Positions 8,027-16,900 of a stretch of 27,558 nt of DNA are shown one piece after another. A program made the position numbers and the translations under genes. The number at the start of each line of letters is the position of its first letter. Position 1 is the stretch's first letter. Under the pieces are notes generated by a model. The model was not told where the DNA came from. It made no database searches and saw nothing but the letters and a program-made list of their open reading frames with translations. The DNA is from an uncultured Eubacteriales bacterium (lineage in GTDB: Bacteria; Bacillota; Clostridia; Christensenellales; UBA1242): contig CARTDZ010000010.1 in the NCBI GenBank assembly GCA_949067325.1, forward strand, positions 1 to 27,558, written 5' to 3'.

Positions 8027-8132
8027 TGTTCTTACTCTCTCTTAACTGCAAAATAAAACGAATATCTCTGCCGTTGTCATAGGTTGTCGTGTGAATAATT
8101 CACTTGAGAAGACTTAGACATGCACTTTAACC

Positions 8133-8160
8133 TTGACAACAAAGAATACTCGCTTACACT
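8133..8160 (+). promoter_or_regulatory. possible promoter inside the tmk-8402 gap
   Basis: A perfect TTGACA (8133-8138) is followed after 16 bases by TACACT (8155-8160), a 4/6 match to the -10. A transcript from here would reach the hairpin at 8188-8232 after about 20 bases, giving a small RNA of about 65 bases. The -10 is weak. Confidence 0.3.
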
Positions 8161-8187
8161 AGAAAATAGAGAGAGGAAAACAAAAAA

Positions 8188-8232
8188 CAAAAGAGCGGAT
8201 TGCGTTATGCTCCGCCAGCAACCGCTCTTTTG
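8188..8232. terminator. strong hairpin, terminator-like in both directions
   Basis: CAAAAGAGCGG-A-TTGC (8188-8203) pairs with GCAACCGCTCTTTTG (8218-8232): 15 base pairs with one bulged A and a 14-base loop. A run on the left and T run on the right give terminator character on either strand. Confidence 0.55.
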
Positions 8233-8250
8233 CAAACAAAATTGAGTTAT

Positions 8251-8310
8251 AGGCGTGTGCTTGTCTGGCGAGGCGAAGCCGAGCCACTTGTATAAGACAA
8301 GCACACGCCT
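8251..8310. repeat. 16-bp perfect inverted repeat enclosing a GA-rich hairpin
   Basis: AGGCGTGTGCTTGTCT (8251-8266) is the exact reverse complement of 8295-8310. The 28-base interior holds a smaller hairpin, GGCGAGGC-GAA-GCCGAGCC, with tandem G/A mismatches. It is much more GC-rich than its surroundings and has no T run. It may be a structured RNA element or the remnant end of a mobile repeat. It sits about 90 bases before the orphan gene at 8402. Confidence 0.55.
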
Positions 8311-8372
8311 AAATGCCAAATTAAAAAATTATATATTATTTTGAATTTTATGATACAAATAAAACAAGTTTA

Positions 8373-8381
8373 TGATATAAT
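8373..8381 (+). promoter_or_regulatory. extended -10 promoter of the 132-residue orphan gene
   Basis: TG at 8373-8374 followed by TATAAT at 8376-8381 is an extended -10; no good -35 is visible. AAGGAGG at 8390-8396 and ATG 8402 follow at ideal spacing. Confidence 0.6.
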
Positions 8382-8401
8382 AATTTTGTAAGGAGGAAGA
8401 T

Positions 8402-8800
8402 ATGGGAAGTTTTATTGAAATTAATGATACTCTTAGAATTACAAAGAAACAAGGATTTCCTAAAGAACTAGATTATAAAAAACATATTTCTGTAGAAGGT
8501 GGTTATTATAATGCAAAAATGTTTGAAGGTAAAATTTTTGAATTCAAAGAGAAACCCGCAATAAGACTATTCAAAATACCACCTGTTAGGAACTTTTTGG
8601 TAGAATATACTGCAGATGGAAAATGGTTATATTGGGGAATGTGTCACATATTAGAAACAACTTGTGATTATGAAAATAAAACCACATCTGGAAAATTCAA
8701 AATTATATATATTAATACACCTGAAGAAATGAAAACAACATTTAACGTGGTTGATAGAGTATGGGACAATGACTTTTTTAATAGAACTGATAATAAATAA
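8402..8800 (+). CDS. hypothetical protein (132 residues), unrecognised
   Basis: I cannot name this protein. It is a soluble 132-residue polypeptide without signal peptide or membrane segment. Motif-like stretches are IEINDTLRITKKQGFP near the N-terminus, IPPVRNFLVEY, GKWLYWGMCHILETT in the middle, and SGKFKIIYINTPEEM near the C-terminus; their mix of buried aromatic and charged residues looks like a compact alpha/beta fold. The reading frame is well supported by AAGGAGG five bases before the ATG and an extended -10. Its DNA is more AT-rich and favours AGA and ATA codons more than the flanking housekeeping genes. It lies after a hairpin-rich gap and before the switch in gene direction, so recent acquisition is possible. 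A strong terminator follows at 8816. Confidence 0.7.
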   Translation: MGSFIEINDTLRITKKQGFPKELDYKKHISVEGGYYNAKMFEGKIFEFKEKPAIRLFKIPPVRNFLVEYTADGKWLYWGMCHILETTCDYENKTTSGKFKIIYINTPEEMKTTFNVVDRVWDNDFFNRTDNK

Positions 8801-8815
8801 TTTTTTGCAAAATAA

Positions 8816-8851
8816 AAAAATAGAGCCTATAATTTTTTAGGCTCTATTTTT
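8816..8851. terminator. bidirectional terminator between converging gene blocks
   Basis: AAAAATAGAGCCTA (8816-8829) pairs with TAGGCTCTATTTTT (8838-8851), a 14-bp stem with an 8-base loop, an A run on the left and a T run on the right. It ends the + strand gene at 8402 and can also stop transcripts coming from the - strand gene at 8962. Confidence 0.88.
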
Positions 8852-8961
8852 CTTTATAAATAAAATTTCAAACTGGTTTCAAAATTTATAACCCTTAGCT
8901 TTTTTTTATTTTATTCTCAATTTAAAATTTTAAAAGTTGACTTTGATACATTTGTAATTTG

Positions 8962-9507
8962 TCAAATTTCTTTTAAAATATTCTCTCGCATTTTTTGATA
9001 TTCTTCATCACTTATGACACCATCTTCATAAAGTTTTTTGGCATTTTCAAGTTTTACAGAAACATCAGTTTTTTGTTGGTTTTGTGTTGTTGCAATTTCA
9101 GTTTTATAAATCAAGCCTATCAAACCAACAATTCCTGTTATCGTACCGCAAAACAAAAATGCAAGCACGATGACAATAATCGCAGATGTTTTTTCTTTTT
9201 CAAGAGTTTCTCTATCAAGTTTTGATAAATCCAAAAACTTTTTTGCACAAATGGTATTCATTATCGCCACAAAAAGAAAAACAAATATTAGAAGAATAGT
9301 TATACCAAACGTGAAAGCCAGTATTGACGTGCCTTCATCGGGTATCGCCCCAGTGACTTCATCAATGCCGTCTGTTGAAGAGGCAACAACCGCCAAGATA
9401 ATTGCAACCAAAGTGCCAAAATACATAAGCCCAGAAACCACAGCACTTATAACGCCCGCCACGTAAAACCAAATATTTTTTTCTTTTTTTAATTCTACGT
9501 TTTGCAT
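8962..9507 (-). CDS. SHOCT-domain membrane protein
   Basis: This 181-residue protein has three hydrophobic segments (about residues 12-42, 61-88 and 107-134), then a polar linker and a C-terminal SHOCT motif (about 152-180, KLYEDGVISDEEYQKMRENIL). SHOCT is a short helical module found at the ends of many bacterial membrane proteins and thought to mediate oligomerisation; its role here is unknown. The start at 9507 has AGAGGTGAT just upstream. Its -35 lies inside the right arm of the alr terminator, so it is a separate unit immediately after alr. Family assignment is reasonable; no function should be inferred. Confidence 0.75.
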   Translation of the reverse strand: MQNVELKKEKNIWFYVAGVISAVVSGLMYFGTLVAIILAVVASSTDGIDEVTGAIPDEGTSILAFTFGITILLIFVFLFVAIMNTICAKKFLDLSKLDRETLEKEKTSAIIVIVLAFLFCGTITGIVGLIGLIYKTEIATTQNQQKTDVSVKLENAKKLYEDGVISDEEYQKMRENILKEI

Positions 9508-9538
9508 ATATCACCTCTCAAAGCATTTATTACAAATA

Positions 9539-9567
9539 ATTATAGCCCAAACAAAAAAAATAATCAA
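9539..9567 (-). promoter_or_regulatory. promoter of the SHOCT protein gene
   Basis: On the - strand TTGATT (9562-9567) and TATAAT (9539-9544) are 17 bases apart. The -35 box is part of the alr terminator stem. Confidence 0.65.
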
Positions 9568-9587
9568 GTTTTTTTTACTTGATTATT
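9551..9587 (-). terminator. terminator of alr, overlapping its last codons
   Basis: On the - strand AATAATCAAG (9578-9587) pairs with CTTGATTATT (9559-9568), followed by a run of T. The left arm encodes the last alr residues and the right arm contains the next gene's -35. Confidence 0.8.
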
Positions 9588-10609
9588 CGTTGTCCTCTCA
9601 ACTTGATAAAATTGGTGCAAATTTCATAAGGTGTTGTTTCTATTATTTCTGCAAGGTCTGTGGCATCTTTCATAACTACAACTTCGTCACCTACTTTGAC
9701 GTTGAGGTTTGTGATATCGACCATAAATGAGTCCATGCAAATATTTCCAACGCTCAAGGCTTTTTTGCCTTTGACCAAAACCGTCATCTTGTTTGATAAT
9801 CTTCTTGGCAAGCCATCACCATAACCCAGCGGAATTGTGCCAACAATCATATCTTTTGTTGCGGTGAAGCCACAAAGATACCCAACGTGTTCGCCCGCTC
9901 GCACAAATTGAACATCACTTATGCGAGAAACAACTTTCATTACTGGCAGGACGTGTTCATTTCCATAACCATATGCTAAAAGCCCAACTCTTATCATATC
10001 ACAATCCACTTCTTCAAAAAGGCTATTTCCGCCGCCCACATGAACTGTCGTCCCCCATTCGTCAGGAATAAGGTCTACAAATTCTGCAAATCTCTTCTCT
10101 TGCATGAGTGAGTATTCTTCATCAGTGGTAAGTGACGAAAAATGAGTGAAAATGCCTTCAAGCTCAAAGTTGTTTTTTTGACAAAGCTGAACTATTTTTT
10201 GAAGTTCCTTTTTGCTTTGTATGCCAAACCTATTCATGCCTGTATTGATGTTTAAGTGAAATTTTGGTGTCAAGCCTGCTTTGTTTGCAATTTTGATGGC
10301 TTTTTTTAGTTGTTCAAAAGACCACAGCGACATTGAAATATTATGTTGCATACAAACAAGCGGATCTTCAGCTTCGCCAAAAATAATCACTTTGTGTGAG
10401 GTCAAATTTCTTGCATGCAAAGCCTCCTGAAGATTTGAAACTCCATAGGTGGTGATCTTGCCATCAACAAGAGCTATTATTTCTTCCATGCCATGACCAT
10501 ATGCGTCAGCTTTTATCATAAGGCAAACGTCTTTGTTTTCTGCTTGACGATAAATATAGGCAAGATTGCCTAGCAGGTTTTGTTTATTTAAAATGATTTT
10601 CGAAAGCAT
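9575..10609 (-). CDS. alr: alanine racemase
   Basis: This 344-residue PLP enzyme interconverts L- and D-alanine for peptidoglycan synthesis. The PLP lysine is in KADAYGHG (Lys33), the opposite-face catalytic tyrosine is probably Tyr244 in HVGYLCGF, and the family motifs IPLGYGDGLPRRLS and GNICMDSFMVDIT follow. It is shorter than the usual 360-390 residues but all key motifs are present. The ribosome site is weak: the nearest purine run, GAGG, is about 14 bases upstream of the ATG. The U32-family gene ends 42 bases upstream on the same strand, so alr is probably cotranscribed with it. A terminator overlaps its 3' end. Confidence 0.94.
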   Translation of the reverse strand: MLSKIILNKQNLLGNLAYIYRQAENKDVCLMIKADAYGHGMEEIIALVDGKITTYGVSNLQEALHARNLTSHKVIIFGEAEDPLVCMQHNISMSLWSFEQLKKAIKIANKAGLTPKFHLNINTGMNRFGIQSKKELQKIVQLCQKNNFELEGIFTHFSSLTTDEEYSLMQEKRFAEFVDLIPDEWGTTVHVGGGNSLFEEVDCDMIRVGLLAYGYGNEHVLPVMKVVSRISDVQFVRAGEHVGYLCGFTATKDMIVGTIPLGYGDGLPRRLSNKMTVLVKGKKALSVGNICMDSFMVDITNLNVKVGDEVVVMKDATDLAEIIETTPYEICTNFIKLRGQRIIK

Positions 10610-10651
10610 AATAGTATTTATGCCTCAAAATGTTTAGAAGTGAAAATTAAG

Positions 10652-12859
10652 TTAAATTTCTATCACCTCGCCAAAATCACCACTTTGCTTTTTGGTATAA
10701 TTTGTATCTTTCAACACAAACTGACAGGTTTTGGATCTTGTTCGACGTAACAAAAATTTGCCTTGGCCGACCAGAGAATATGTTACGTCGTCGCGATAAG
10801 AGCAGGCCGAACATGAACTGCCAAAATGCTCTTTGATTGGACAATGTTTGAAATAAATAAGATTATTCTTAACCAAAGTATTTACAAAAATTTCACAACC
10901 ACAATCACCAAGTTTTGAAATATCGATAGCTTCTTTTGATATAATTATTTTCTTAAAACCCCGCTCTTTATAAAACGCGATGGCAAATGAATTAAACACA
11001 TTCATTTCACTTCCTACAATTGTTTTATCTTTATTTACAAGAGAGAGTGCATAATAATTGTTTGCAAGCACGCCTAGATTTGATTTTTTTGCAAGAAGAG
11101 TTTTATATAATTTTACATCTTCTTCAGTAGCAATCACTGGCAATGAAAGATATAACGTTTTAAAGCTATTTATTTCGCAAAAATTTAGTATATCTTCTGC
11201 CTGCTTTTGAAAGTCACTTGGAATAAAAACCAAAATGGCATTTTCTTCCCCTGACTTTTCTTGAAGTTTTTTCAAGTCTTCTGACATATAAATTATTTTG
11301 CCATTTTTAGCGTTTTTGCCGCTTTTTAATAGGTTTTGCGTGCTTATTTCCTCTTTTTTCTCGCAAATATCATTTAATTTGTTCTTGTCTATATAGTTTT
11401 GCACAATTGCATTTTGCAAAAGAGCAATTGCTTTGCGACGAAGTTCATTAAGCTCCGCTTTGCGCATGAAAACCTTTTCTATAACAGCTTCAAACTTTGT
11501 AAGACTGAAATTTTGGCCAAGTTTTGATATTTGATTTTGACATTCTACTTGTGAAAGTGGCTGACTTACAGCCTCTTGCAAAACTTCTTCACTTTCAGCC
11601 AACACTTCAATTTCGCCGCAAATCAATTTCAGTTTTGCTTTTTTGTTGCATTGACACAAAAGGTGCGCATCAACATCAAGCTTGCGAGTTTTTGCCATAA
11701 TTTCGTCTTCTTGAGCCTTGCTCACTGTCAAGCTGACCAATGCGTTTTTTTCTATGCGTGTCGTTGTAGTAAAAGTATATATGTCTTTGCCGTTCTGCCT
11801 TATATCTTGTACGGAAACGGAAGCTTGCTCCTTGCCGTCAACAAAAAACTTAAGGCTGTCGCCTTTTATGAGGTCGTGATTTGATTTAATCTTCACCTCA
11901 TTAAATCTCTTTCCAATTTTGACATCAAGCACCCTACCAATTGGAAGACCAATATGATTTTGTGTTTTGTCATATATGATTTTTTCGCCTGCAAAATAAC
12001 CTGAAATATAGTCGCCACGATTGAAAACCTTTTTCAAGTCATCGACATCATTTTGTGAAAACAAAAAATTGTTGTCAAGCACTTTGCGATAAGTAGAAAC
12101 AGCTTGTCCAACATAAGCAGCCCTTCTTGCACGCCCTTCAATCTTTAAGCTTGTCACGCCGCTAGAGATGAGTTCTTTGAGTCTGGGCAGCATACAAAAA
12201 TCTTTTGTGCTGAGAAGATAGCCTTTCTTTTCCTTTTTTCCAGTGGCGGCTGTGTATGGCAGGCGACAAAACTGCTTGCACTTGCCGCGATTTCCGCTTG
12301 CTGAAGCCAGAAGAGAGCAAAGATAGCAATTGCCTGAAAACCCGACACACAAAGCGCCTTGCACAAAATATTCTATATCAATATCAAGACAATTTTTTAT
12401 TCTTTTTATCTCGCTTAAAGGAGTCTCTCGAGCAAGCACTATACGCTTAAAATTTAGCCCTTTCAAAAATGTCGCACCTTCAAGATTTTCAATGCCCATT
12501 TGAGTACTGGCGTGAAGCTCAATATTTTCAAAAGTCTTGCGAAGAAGATAAGCAAGGCCTATATCCTGCACAATAAAAGCGTCCACTTTCGCTTCGATTG
12601 CTTTGCGCATCACTTTTAGCACTTCTTCTATTTCATCGTCTAGAACAAGCGTGTTTAGCGTCAAATAAATTTTTACGCCAAAAAGATGAGCCTTGTCTGT
12701 CACTTCGCGAAGATTGTCGAGCGAAATGTTTTCGATATTCCCGCGTGCATTAAAGCTGTTTACACCAAGATATATTGCGTCCGCACCGCAAGCAAGCGCA
12801 ACGTTGAAGCTTTGCAAGTTGCCAGCAGGAGCTAGAAGTTCAATTGGCTTATTTATCAT
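10652..12859 (-). CDS. U32 family peptidase-like protein (RlhA/TrhP-type RNA hydroxylation family)
   Basis: This 735-residue protein belongs to the U32 family, whose studied members RlhA and TrhP help hydroxylate 23S rRNA or tRNA rather than acting as proteases. It begins with the typical LLAPAGNLQSFNVALACGADAIYLG, followed by LHASTQMGIEN, and the U32 signature region EYFVQGALCVGFSGNCYLCS with GNRGKCKQFCRLPY; these cysteines are the likely iron-sulfur ligands. A long C-terminal part resembles the extended DUF3656-type members and ends with another cysteine group (HCPIKEHFGSSCSACSYRD). I chose ATG 12859 because AAGGAAGGAT precedes it and homology begins there. The frame is open back to 13009, but that would overlap the zip gene and the promoter. 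It probably forms an operon with alr. Confidence 0.88.
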   Translation of the reverse strand: MINKPIELLAPAGNLQSFNVALACGADAIYLGVNSFNARGNIENISLDNLREVTDKAHLFGVKIYLTLNTLVLDDEIEEVLKVMRKAIEAKVDAFIVQDIGLAYLLRKTFENIELHASTQMGIENLEGATFLKGLNFKRIVLARETPLSEIKRIKNCLDIDIEYFVQGALCVGFSGNCYLCSLLASASGNRGKCKQFCRLPYTAATGKKEKKGYLLSTKDFCMLPRLKELISSGVTSLKIEGRARRAAYVGQAVSTYRKVLDNNFLFSQNDVDDLKKVFNRGDYISGYFAGEKIIYDKTQNHIGLPIGRVLDVKIGKRFNEVKIKSNHDLIKGDSLKFFVDGKEQASVSVQDIRQNGKDIYTFTTTTRIEKNALVSLTVSKAQEDEIMAKTRKLDVDAHLLCQCNKKAKLKLICGEIEVLAESEEVLQEAVSQPLSQVECQNQISKLGQNFSLTKFEAVIEKVFMRKAELNELRRKAIALLQNAIVQNYIDKNKLNDICEKKEEISTQNLLKSGKNAKNGKIIYMSEDLKKLQEKSGEENAILVFIPSDFQKQAEDILNFCEINSFKTLYLSLPVIATEEDVKLYKTLLAKKSNLGVLANNYYALSLVNKDKTIVGSEMNVFNSFAIAFYKERGFKKIIISKEAIDISKLGDCGCEIFVNTLVKNNLIYFKHCPIKEHFGSSCSACSYRDDVTYSLVGQGKFLLRRTRSKTCQFVLKDTNYTKKQSGDFGEVIEI

Positions 12860-12883
12860 TATCCTTCCTTTTTTTCTGCCTTT

Positions 12884-12912
12884 ATTGTAACACAATACTC
12901 TCTTTTTTGCAA
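12884..12912 (-). promoter_or_regulatory. promoter of the U32-alr operon
   Basis: On the - strand TTGCAA (12907-12912) and TACAAT (12884-12889) are 17 bases apart, ending 25 bases before the chosen ATG at 12859. Confidence 0.65.
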
Positions 12913-12951
12913 ATTTTTGCGTTTGCTTTAACTTTAGGGCTTTTGGTATTT

Positions 12952-13722
12952 TTACCCCAAAGCAACATCTAACACCATCATAAGCACAAAACCAATCAAA
13001 AAACCCCATGAGCCAATGCTACTTTTGGCAGAAAGTTTGGCTTCTGGTATAAGTTCTTCAGCAACCACAAACAACATTGCTCCAGCAGAAAATGCCAAAA
13101 ACCATGGCATGAGGCTTGAAAGCTGAGTTGACAAGAAAAAGCCAATTACCGCCATGATTGGCTCAACTACACCGCTGAGCATACCAAACATAAAGGATCT
13201 GAACTTACTATGACTTTTTTGAAGCATTGGCAAACTTATTGCAGCACCTTCAGGGAAGTTTTGTATGCCAATACCAACGGCAAGTGCCAAAGCACCCATA
13301 ACCGCTGATTGCGTGCCTATAACCATTGCACTACCAAACGACAAACCTACCGCAAGGCCTTCTGGAATATTATGCAAAGTTACTGCCAAGAATAGTTTTG
13401 ATGATTTTGATAGATATGGTCCTTTCTTTTTGTTTATAGCCGCCAAAATCTTGTCAATAACAACGAGAAATAAACCGCCCAAAATTATACTGATGGCAGA
13501 AGGCAAAAATGCCCATTTGCCAAAACTTGAAGCGCCTTCGATTGATGGCAATATGAGCGACCAAATAGAAGCCGCAATCATAAGCCCTGAGGCAAAGCCA
13601 AAAAACAAGCTGTTGCAGGCAGCACTGACCTCTTTTTTGAAAAAGAAAACAACTGCCGCACCAAGTGTTGTCATAAGGAAGATAAAACAAATGCCTAAAA
13701 TAGTTATGAGTGTAAAATCCAA
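12952..13722 (-). CDS. ZIP family divalent metal transporter, TTG start
   Basis: This 256-residue integral membrane protein is a ZIP (ZupT-like) transporter that imports zinc or other divalent metals. About eight hydrophobic segments are visible. The two ZIP metal-site signatures are present, HNIPEGLAVG and QNFPEGAAIS, plus EELIPEA near the C-terminus. I place the start at TTG 13722 because AAAGGAG lies six bases upstream at ideal spacing; the only upstream ATG (13761) would put that ribosome site inside the gene and has none of its own. Metal specificity cannot be told from sequence; the second motif has Gln-Asn rather than His or Glu before PEG, as in several ZIPs. It is the gene upstream of the U32-alr operon. 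Confidence 0.9.
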   Translation of the reverse strand: MDFTLITILGICFIFLMTTLGAAVVFFFKKEVSAACNSLFFGFASGLMIAASIWSLILPSIEGASSFGKWAFLPSAISIILGGLFLVVIDKILAAINKKKGPYLSKSSKLFLAVTLHNIPEGLAVGLSFGSAMVIGTQSAVMGALALAVGIGIQNFPEGAAISLPMLQKSHSKFRSFMFGMLSGVVEPIMAVIGFFLSTQLSSLMPWFLAFSAGAMLFVVAEELIPEAKLSAKSSIGSWGFLIGFVLMMVLDVALG

Positions 13723-13832
13723 ACCTTTCTCCTTTGTATAATGAGCAAAAAGATAACGCAAGCCTTATATAAGATTTTTTTGCGAAATCGCCCTATTATC
13801 AATATAGAAATACAAATGATTTTTGCTACAAG

Positions 13833-13860
13833 AAAAAAGGGCAAACTTTTGCCCTTTTTT
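13833..13860 (-). terminator. terminator of the 1434-residue surface protein gene
   Basis: AAAAAAGGGCAAA (13833-13845) pairs with TTTGCCCTTTTTT (13848-13860), a 13-bp stem with A and T runs, working in both directions. It lies about 50 bases after the stop codon of the gene at 13913. Confidence 0.85.
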
Positions 13861-13912
13861 ATGTTAAATATTTTTCATTCAATCTTGTTTAAGTTTTAAG
13901 CGGTCATATTTT

Positions 13913-16900
13913 TTAACTTATTGTAAATCCAGCCAGTGCATTTGATAGCACATCAGTTTGCTCAGGCATTTGTTCTGCAATAGCAAACAGCGTAAGTTGC
14001 ATTGGAAGGCCATCGTTTATGTTTGCATCATACCTGAAACCAGCATTGAAATCAGCTGCCGTGCCATAAGCTTGCTTTGTTGGCGTTGTTGCGCTGCCAA
14101 CACTCATGCTTGCATAGCTTGCAATGATAGTCGGAACAGTTCCGGCGTTATACAAAAGACTTGTTCCCGAAGCGGCACTTCCGCGACTGGTCATTGAGCC
14201 TGTGGTTGAGCAGTACAAAAGTTTTATGCCTGAATTTGTCCATGTTCTTGCAACAATGCCAGCACTAAATCTTGCTGCCACGTCCGTTGAAATAATGTCG
14301 CCATAGTTTGCACATGAAATAATTTCAACATCGCTTGCTTCAATTGAAGCTACTATACCTGCAGTTCCATCAACCGATTTATTATTGATAATATTGCCAT
14401 GATTGATGCTGTTTTCAATGCGGCTTTCGCTTCCGCTTAATCTGCCAACAATGCCTGCGTAGTAATAATCATTGCCAGAGGCATGGTTTGTGATTGTTCC
14501 AAAGTTTATGCAGTTGGTTATTTGCACGTTTGAACCCGCGCCGGCAATTCCGCCAAAATAGCGAGAAATAAGGTTTGCTTGGTTTATACAATTTGTGATA
14601 GTCAAATCTTCTGCCGAAGCAGTTATACCTCCAGCATACGCCTCGCCTGCAGTACTTAAAGTTGTACGAATCTCACCTGTTGCTATGACGCAGTTTTCAA
14701 TGGCACAGCTTCTAGCATAGGCGCACATGCCTGCTGACATCTTTTCACCAGCTATATCTATGTCATTAAGCCTGACATTTTTGATTGTTGCATTTAAAGC
14801 GTTGCCAAATAAGGCAGCGTTTTGGAATAAGGTTTTGTCTTGCAAAGTATCATGATCTGAAAAGCTGATAATGTTTGATATTGTATAATTTCCTCCATCA
14901 AAAACACCTTCAAAAGCTTTTTCTTCATTTATACCTATTGGCAACCAATATTTGCCTGAAAGGTCAATGTTTGCGTTAAGTTTGATAGTTTTTCCAGCAA
15001 ATGTTTCACCATCATAATATGACATTCGGGTAACAGCAGCAAGTTCTTCTGCAGTTGAAATCAAATAGGTATTGTTATTTTCTGCTAGCTCAGCCTCTGA
15101 CGAAGCCCATGTTTCAATCCAATTGGCTGTGATTGTCACATCGCTGTAATCGGTAAGAAAATATTGTTCCTGATCCTGTGAGGTCATGTTGAGCACGCCA
15201 TTTGCCAAATCATTTAAGATCATAACATTCTTGATCTGACCTTTGAAGTATTTGCCTGCTATGTTGTCACCAGCTTCAGGCTCGGCACCTATGACTATCG
15301 AGTTTGTCGGGTGATATGTGATTGCTTTGTTTTTGAATACTGGTGACGTTGCTATCAATTGATCGTCGAGGTAAAGTGCAAGTTCATTGCCCGTAAACAC
15401 ACAGACAAAATTATGCCAGCCGGAAGAAAGCGCGTCCCACCGCATGTTTGAAAGTGCTTCCATATATCCCGAACCTTGCATACAGGCAATAAAATCTATA
15501 AAGCCATTGTTGCCTACTTGCATATTCCAGCCGCCGCTTTCTGTGCAGCTGATTATACGAAGGTATTTTGTCTGCATTTCATTCCAGTCGTCCATAGATG
15601 CCCACACACTGCAGACAAATTTGTCGGTGTACATATACTTGCGACCCAGGCTCACATAGTCACTTGTACCATTGAAAGTCATGCCGTTTGCAAGTTCGTT
15701 CGGATTTATCAAACTTCCTCCACCACTTATAGACCAACCATTGAAAATATAGCCCTGTCTATCGGGTACAGTAAGCCCATACAAAGTATTGTTTTTCACT
15801 TCATAAGATTTGCTTGAAAGACCGTCATTGACTGTAAGTTGATATTTCTTTTGCCACAAAGCAACAACGGTGGTGTTTTGAGTTTTAAAAGTGAATGTTG
15901 TGTCTTGCGTTGTATTTTGTCCAGTCACATCAAGACCTGTAGCGTCATAAGTTCCCACATAAGCGACTTGCCAAACAAGTGGATTTTCTGCTGTTGGTGC
16001 GACATCACCTCTCAGGAAGAAAAATCCAACTGACTCAAATTTTCCACTAGAGCCACACACCCATTTGAATACATATGTTTCCCAATTTCCTGTTCCCTGA
16101 TTAGATGTCAAGAAATACTCGTAATCTCTTCTTTCCCAAGTTCCTTCTTCGCCATGAGTGTTTGCTGCGAAATCGAGATAATATCCTTTTGGAATTTTTG
16201 CATGGATAACAGAATAAAACATACCATTGGCATATGTTGGAAGGCTGTTTGTAAATCCGCCGAATCCTGGCGAGGCAGTGCCAGCTGTTTTGATTTGCAA
16301 AACGCGACTTGAGGCTGGAAAGTTTAGATCTGATGGCTTGTTTATGTATTCATGCGTAACAGTTCCATTTCCGCTATTATTATAAACTTTGATATTATTA
16401 TCTGATGAACTGAAAAATCCGTCAGGTGATTTTTCATGCACTTTGCCATAACTAGACAATTGCCCATCGCCACTAGCTATTGCCCAGCCTTTAAATTCAT
16501 AACCGCTTCTTCTAGGAACTGGCAATGAATATTCCTTGTCTATATATCCTCCCACAATTGTAGAAGAGTTTACCGTGCCGCCATTGGCATTTATTGTCAA
16601 GTTCAATTGATTTTTTGTCCACACCGCATAGAGCGTTAAAGTTTGACCTTCTGCAGTTGATGGACTTATGCTTGCGCCATCAGCATACACTTTGCTGCCA
16701 TTTGCTGAAGTTGCCCAACCTGAAAAAGTGTAACCTACTCTTGAATAAGTTGCTTTTGGCAAAATGTGAGACTGACCGACCACCGCATTTGTCACTGTTG
16801 ACATCGTGCCAACACCGCCATTTGCGTCAAACTCAATATTGTATACAAATTTTTCTACCTGCAAAAGCGGATAACCATTGTTTTTGTTTGCATCAATTTT

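Noticed and set aside
8077..8319. 80-residue - strand open frame
   Set aside because: It runs through both strong hairpins, has no ribosome site and shows no protein-like motif pattern.
8940..8985. Second terminator just after the SHOCT gene
   Set aside because: The only pairing is a 5-bp TTGAC/GTCAA with a long loop, which is too weak to call.
12860..13009. 50-residue N-terminal extension of the U32-family gene
   Set aside because: It overlaps the ZIP gene end and the promoter at 12884-12912, lacks homology to the family N-terminus, and a good ribosome site precedes ATG 12859.
13723..13761. ATG 13761 as start of the ZIP gene
   Set aside because: No ribosome site precedes it, while a strong one lies inside the extension and is correctly spaced for TTG 13722.
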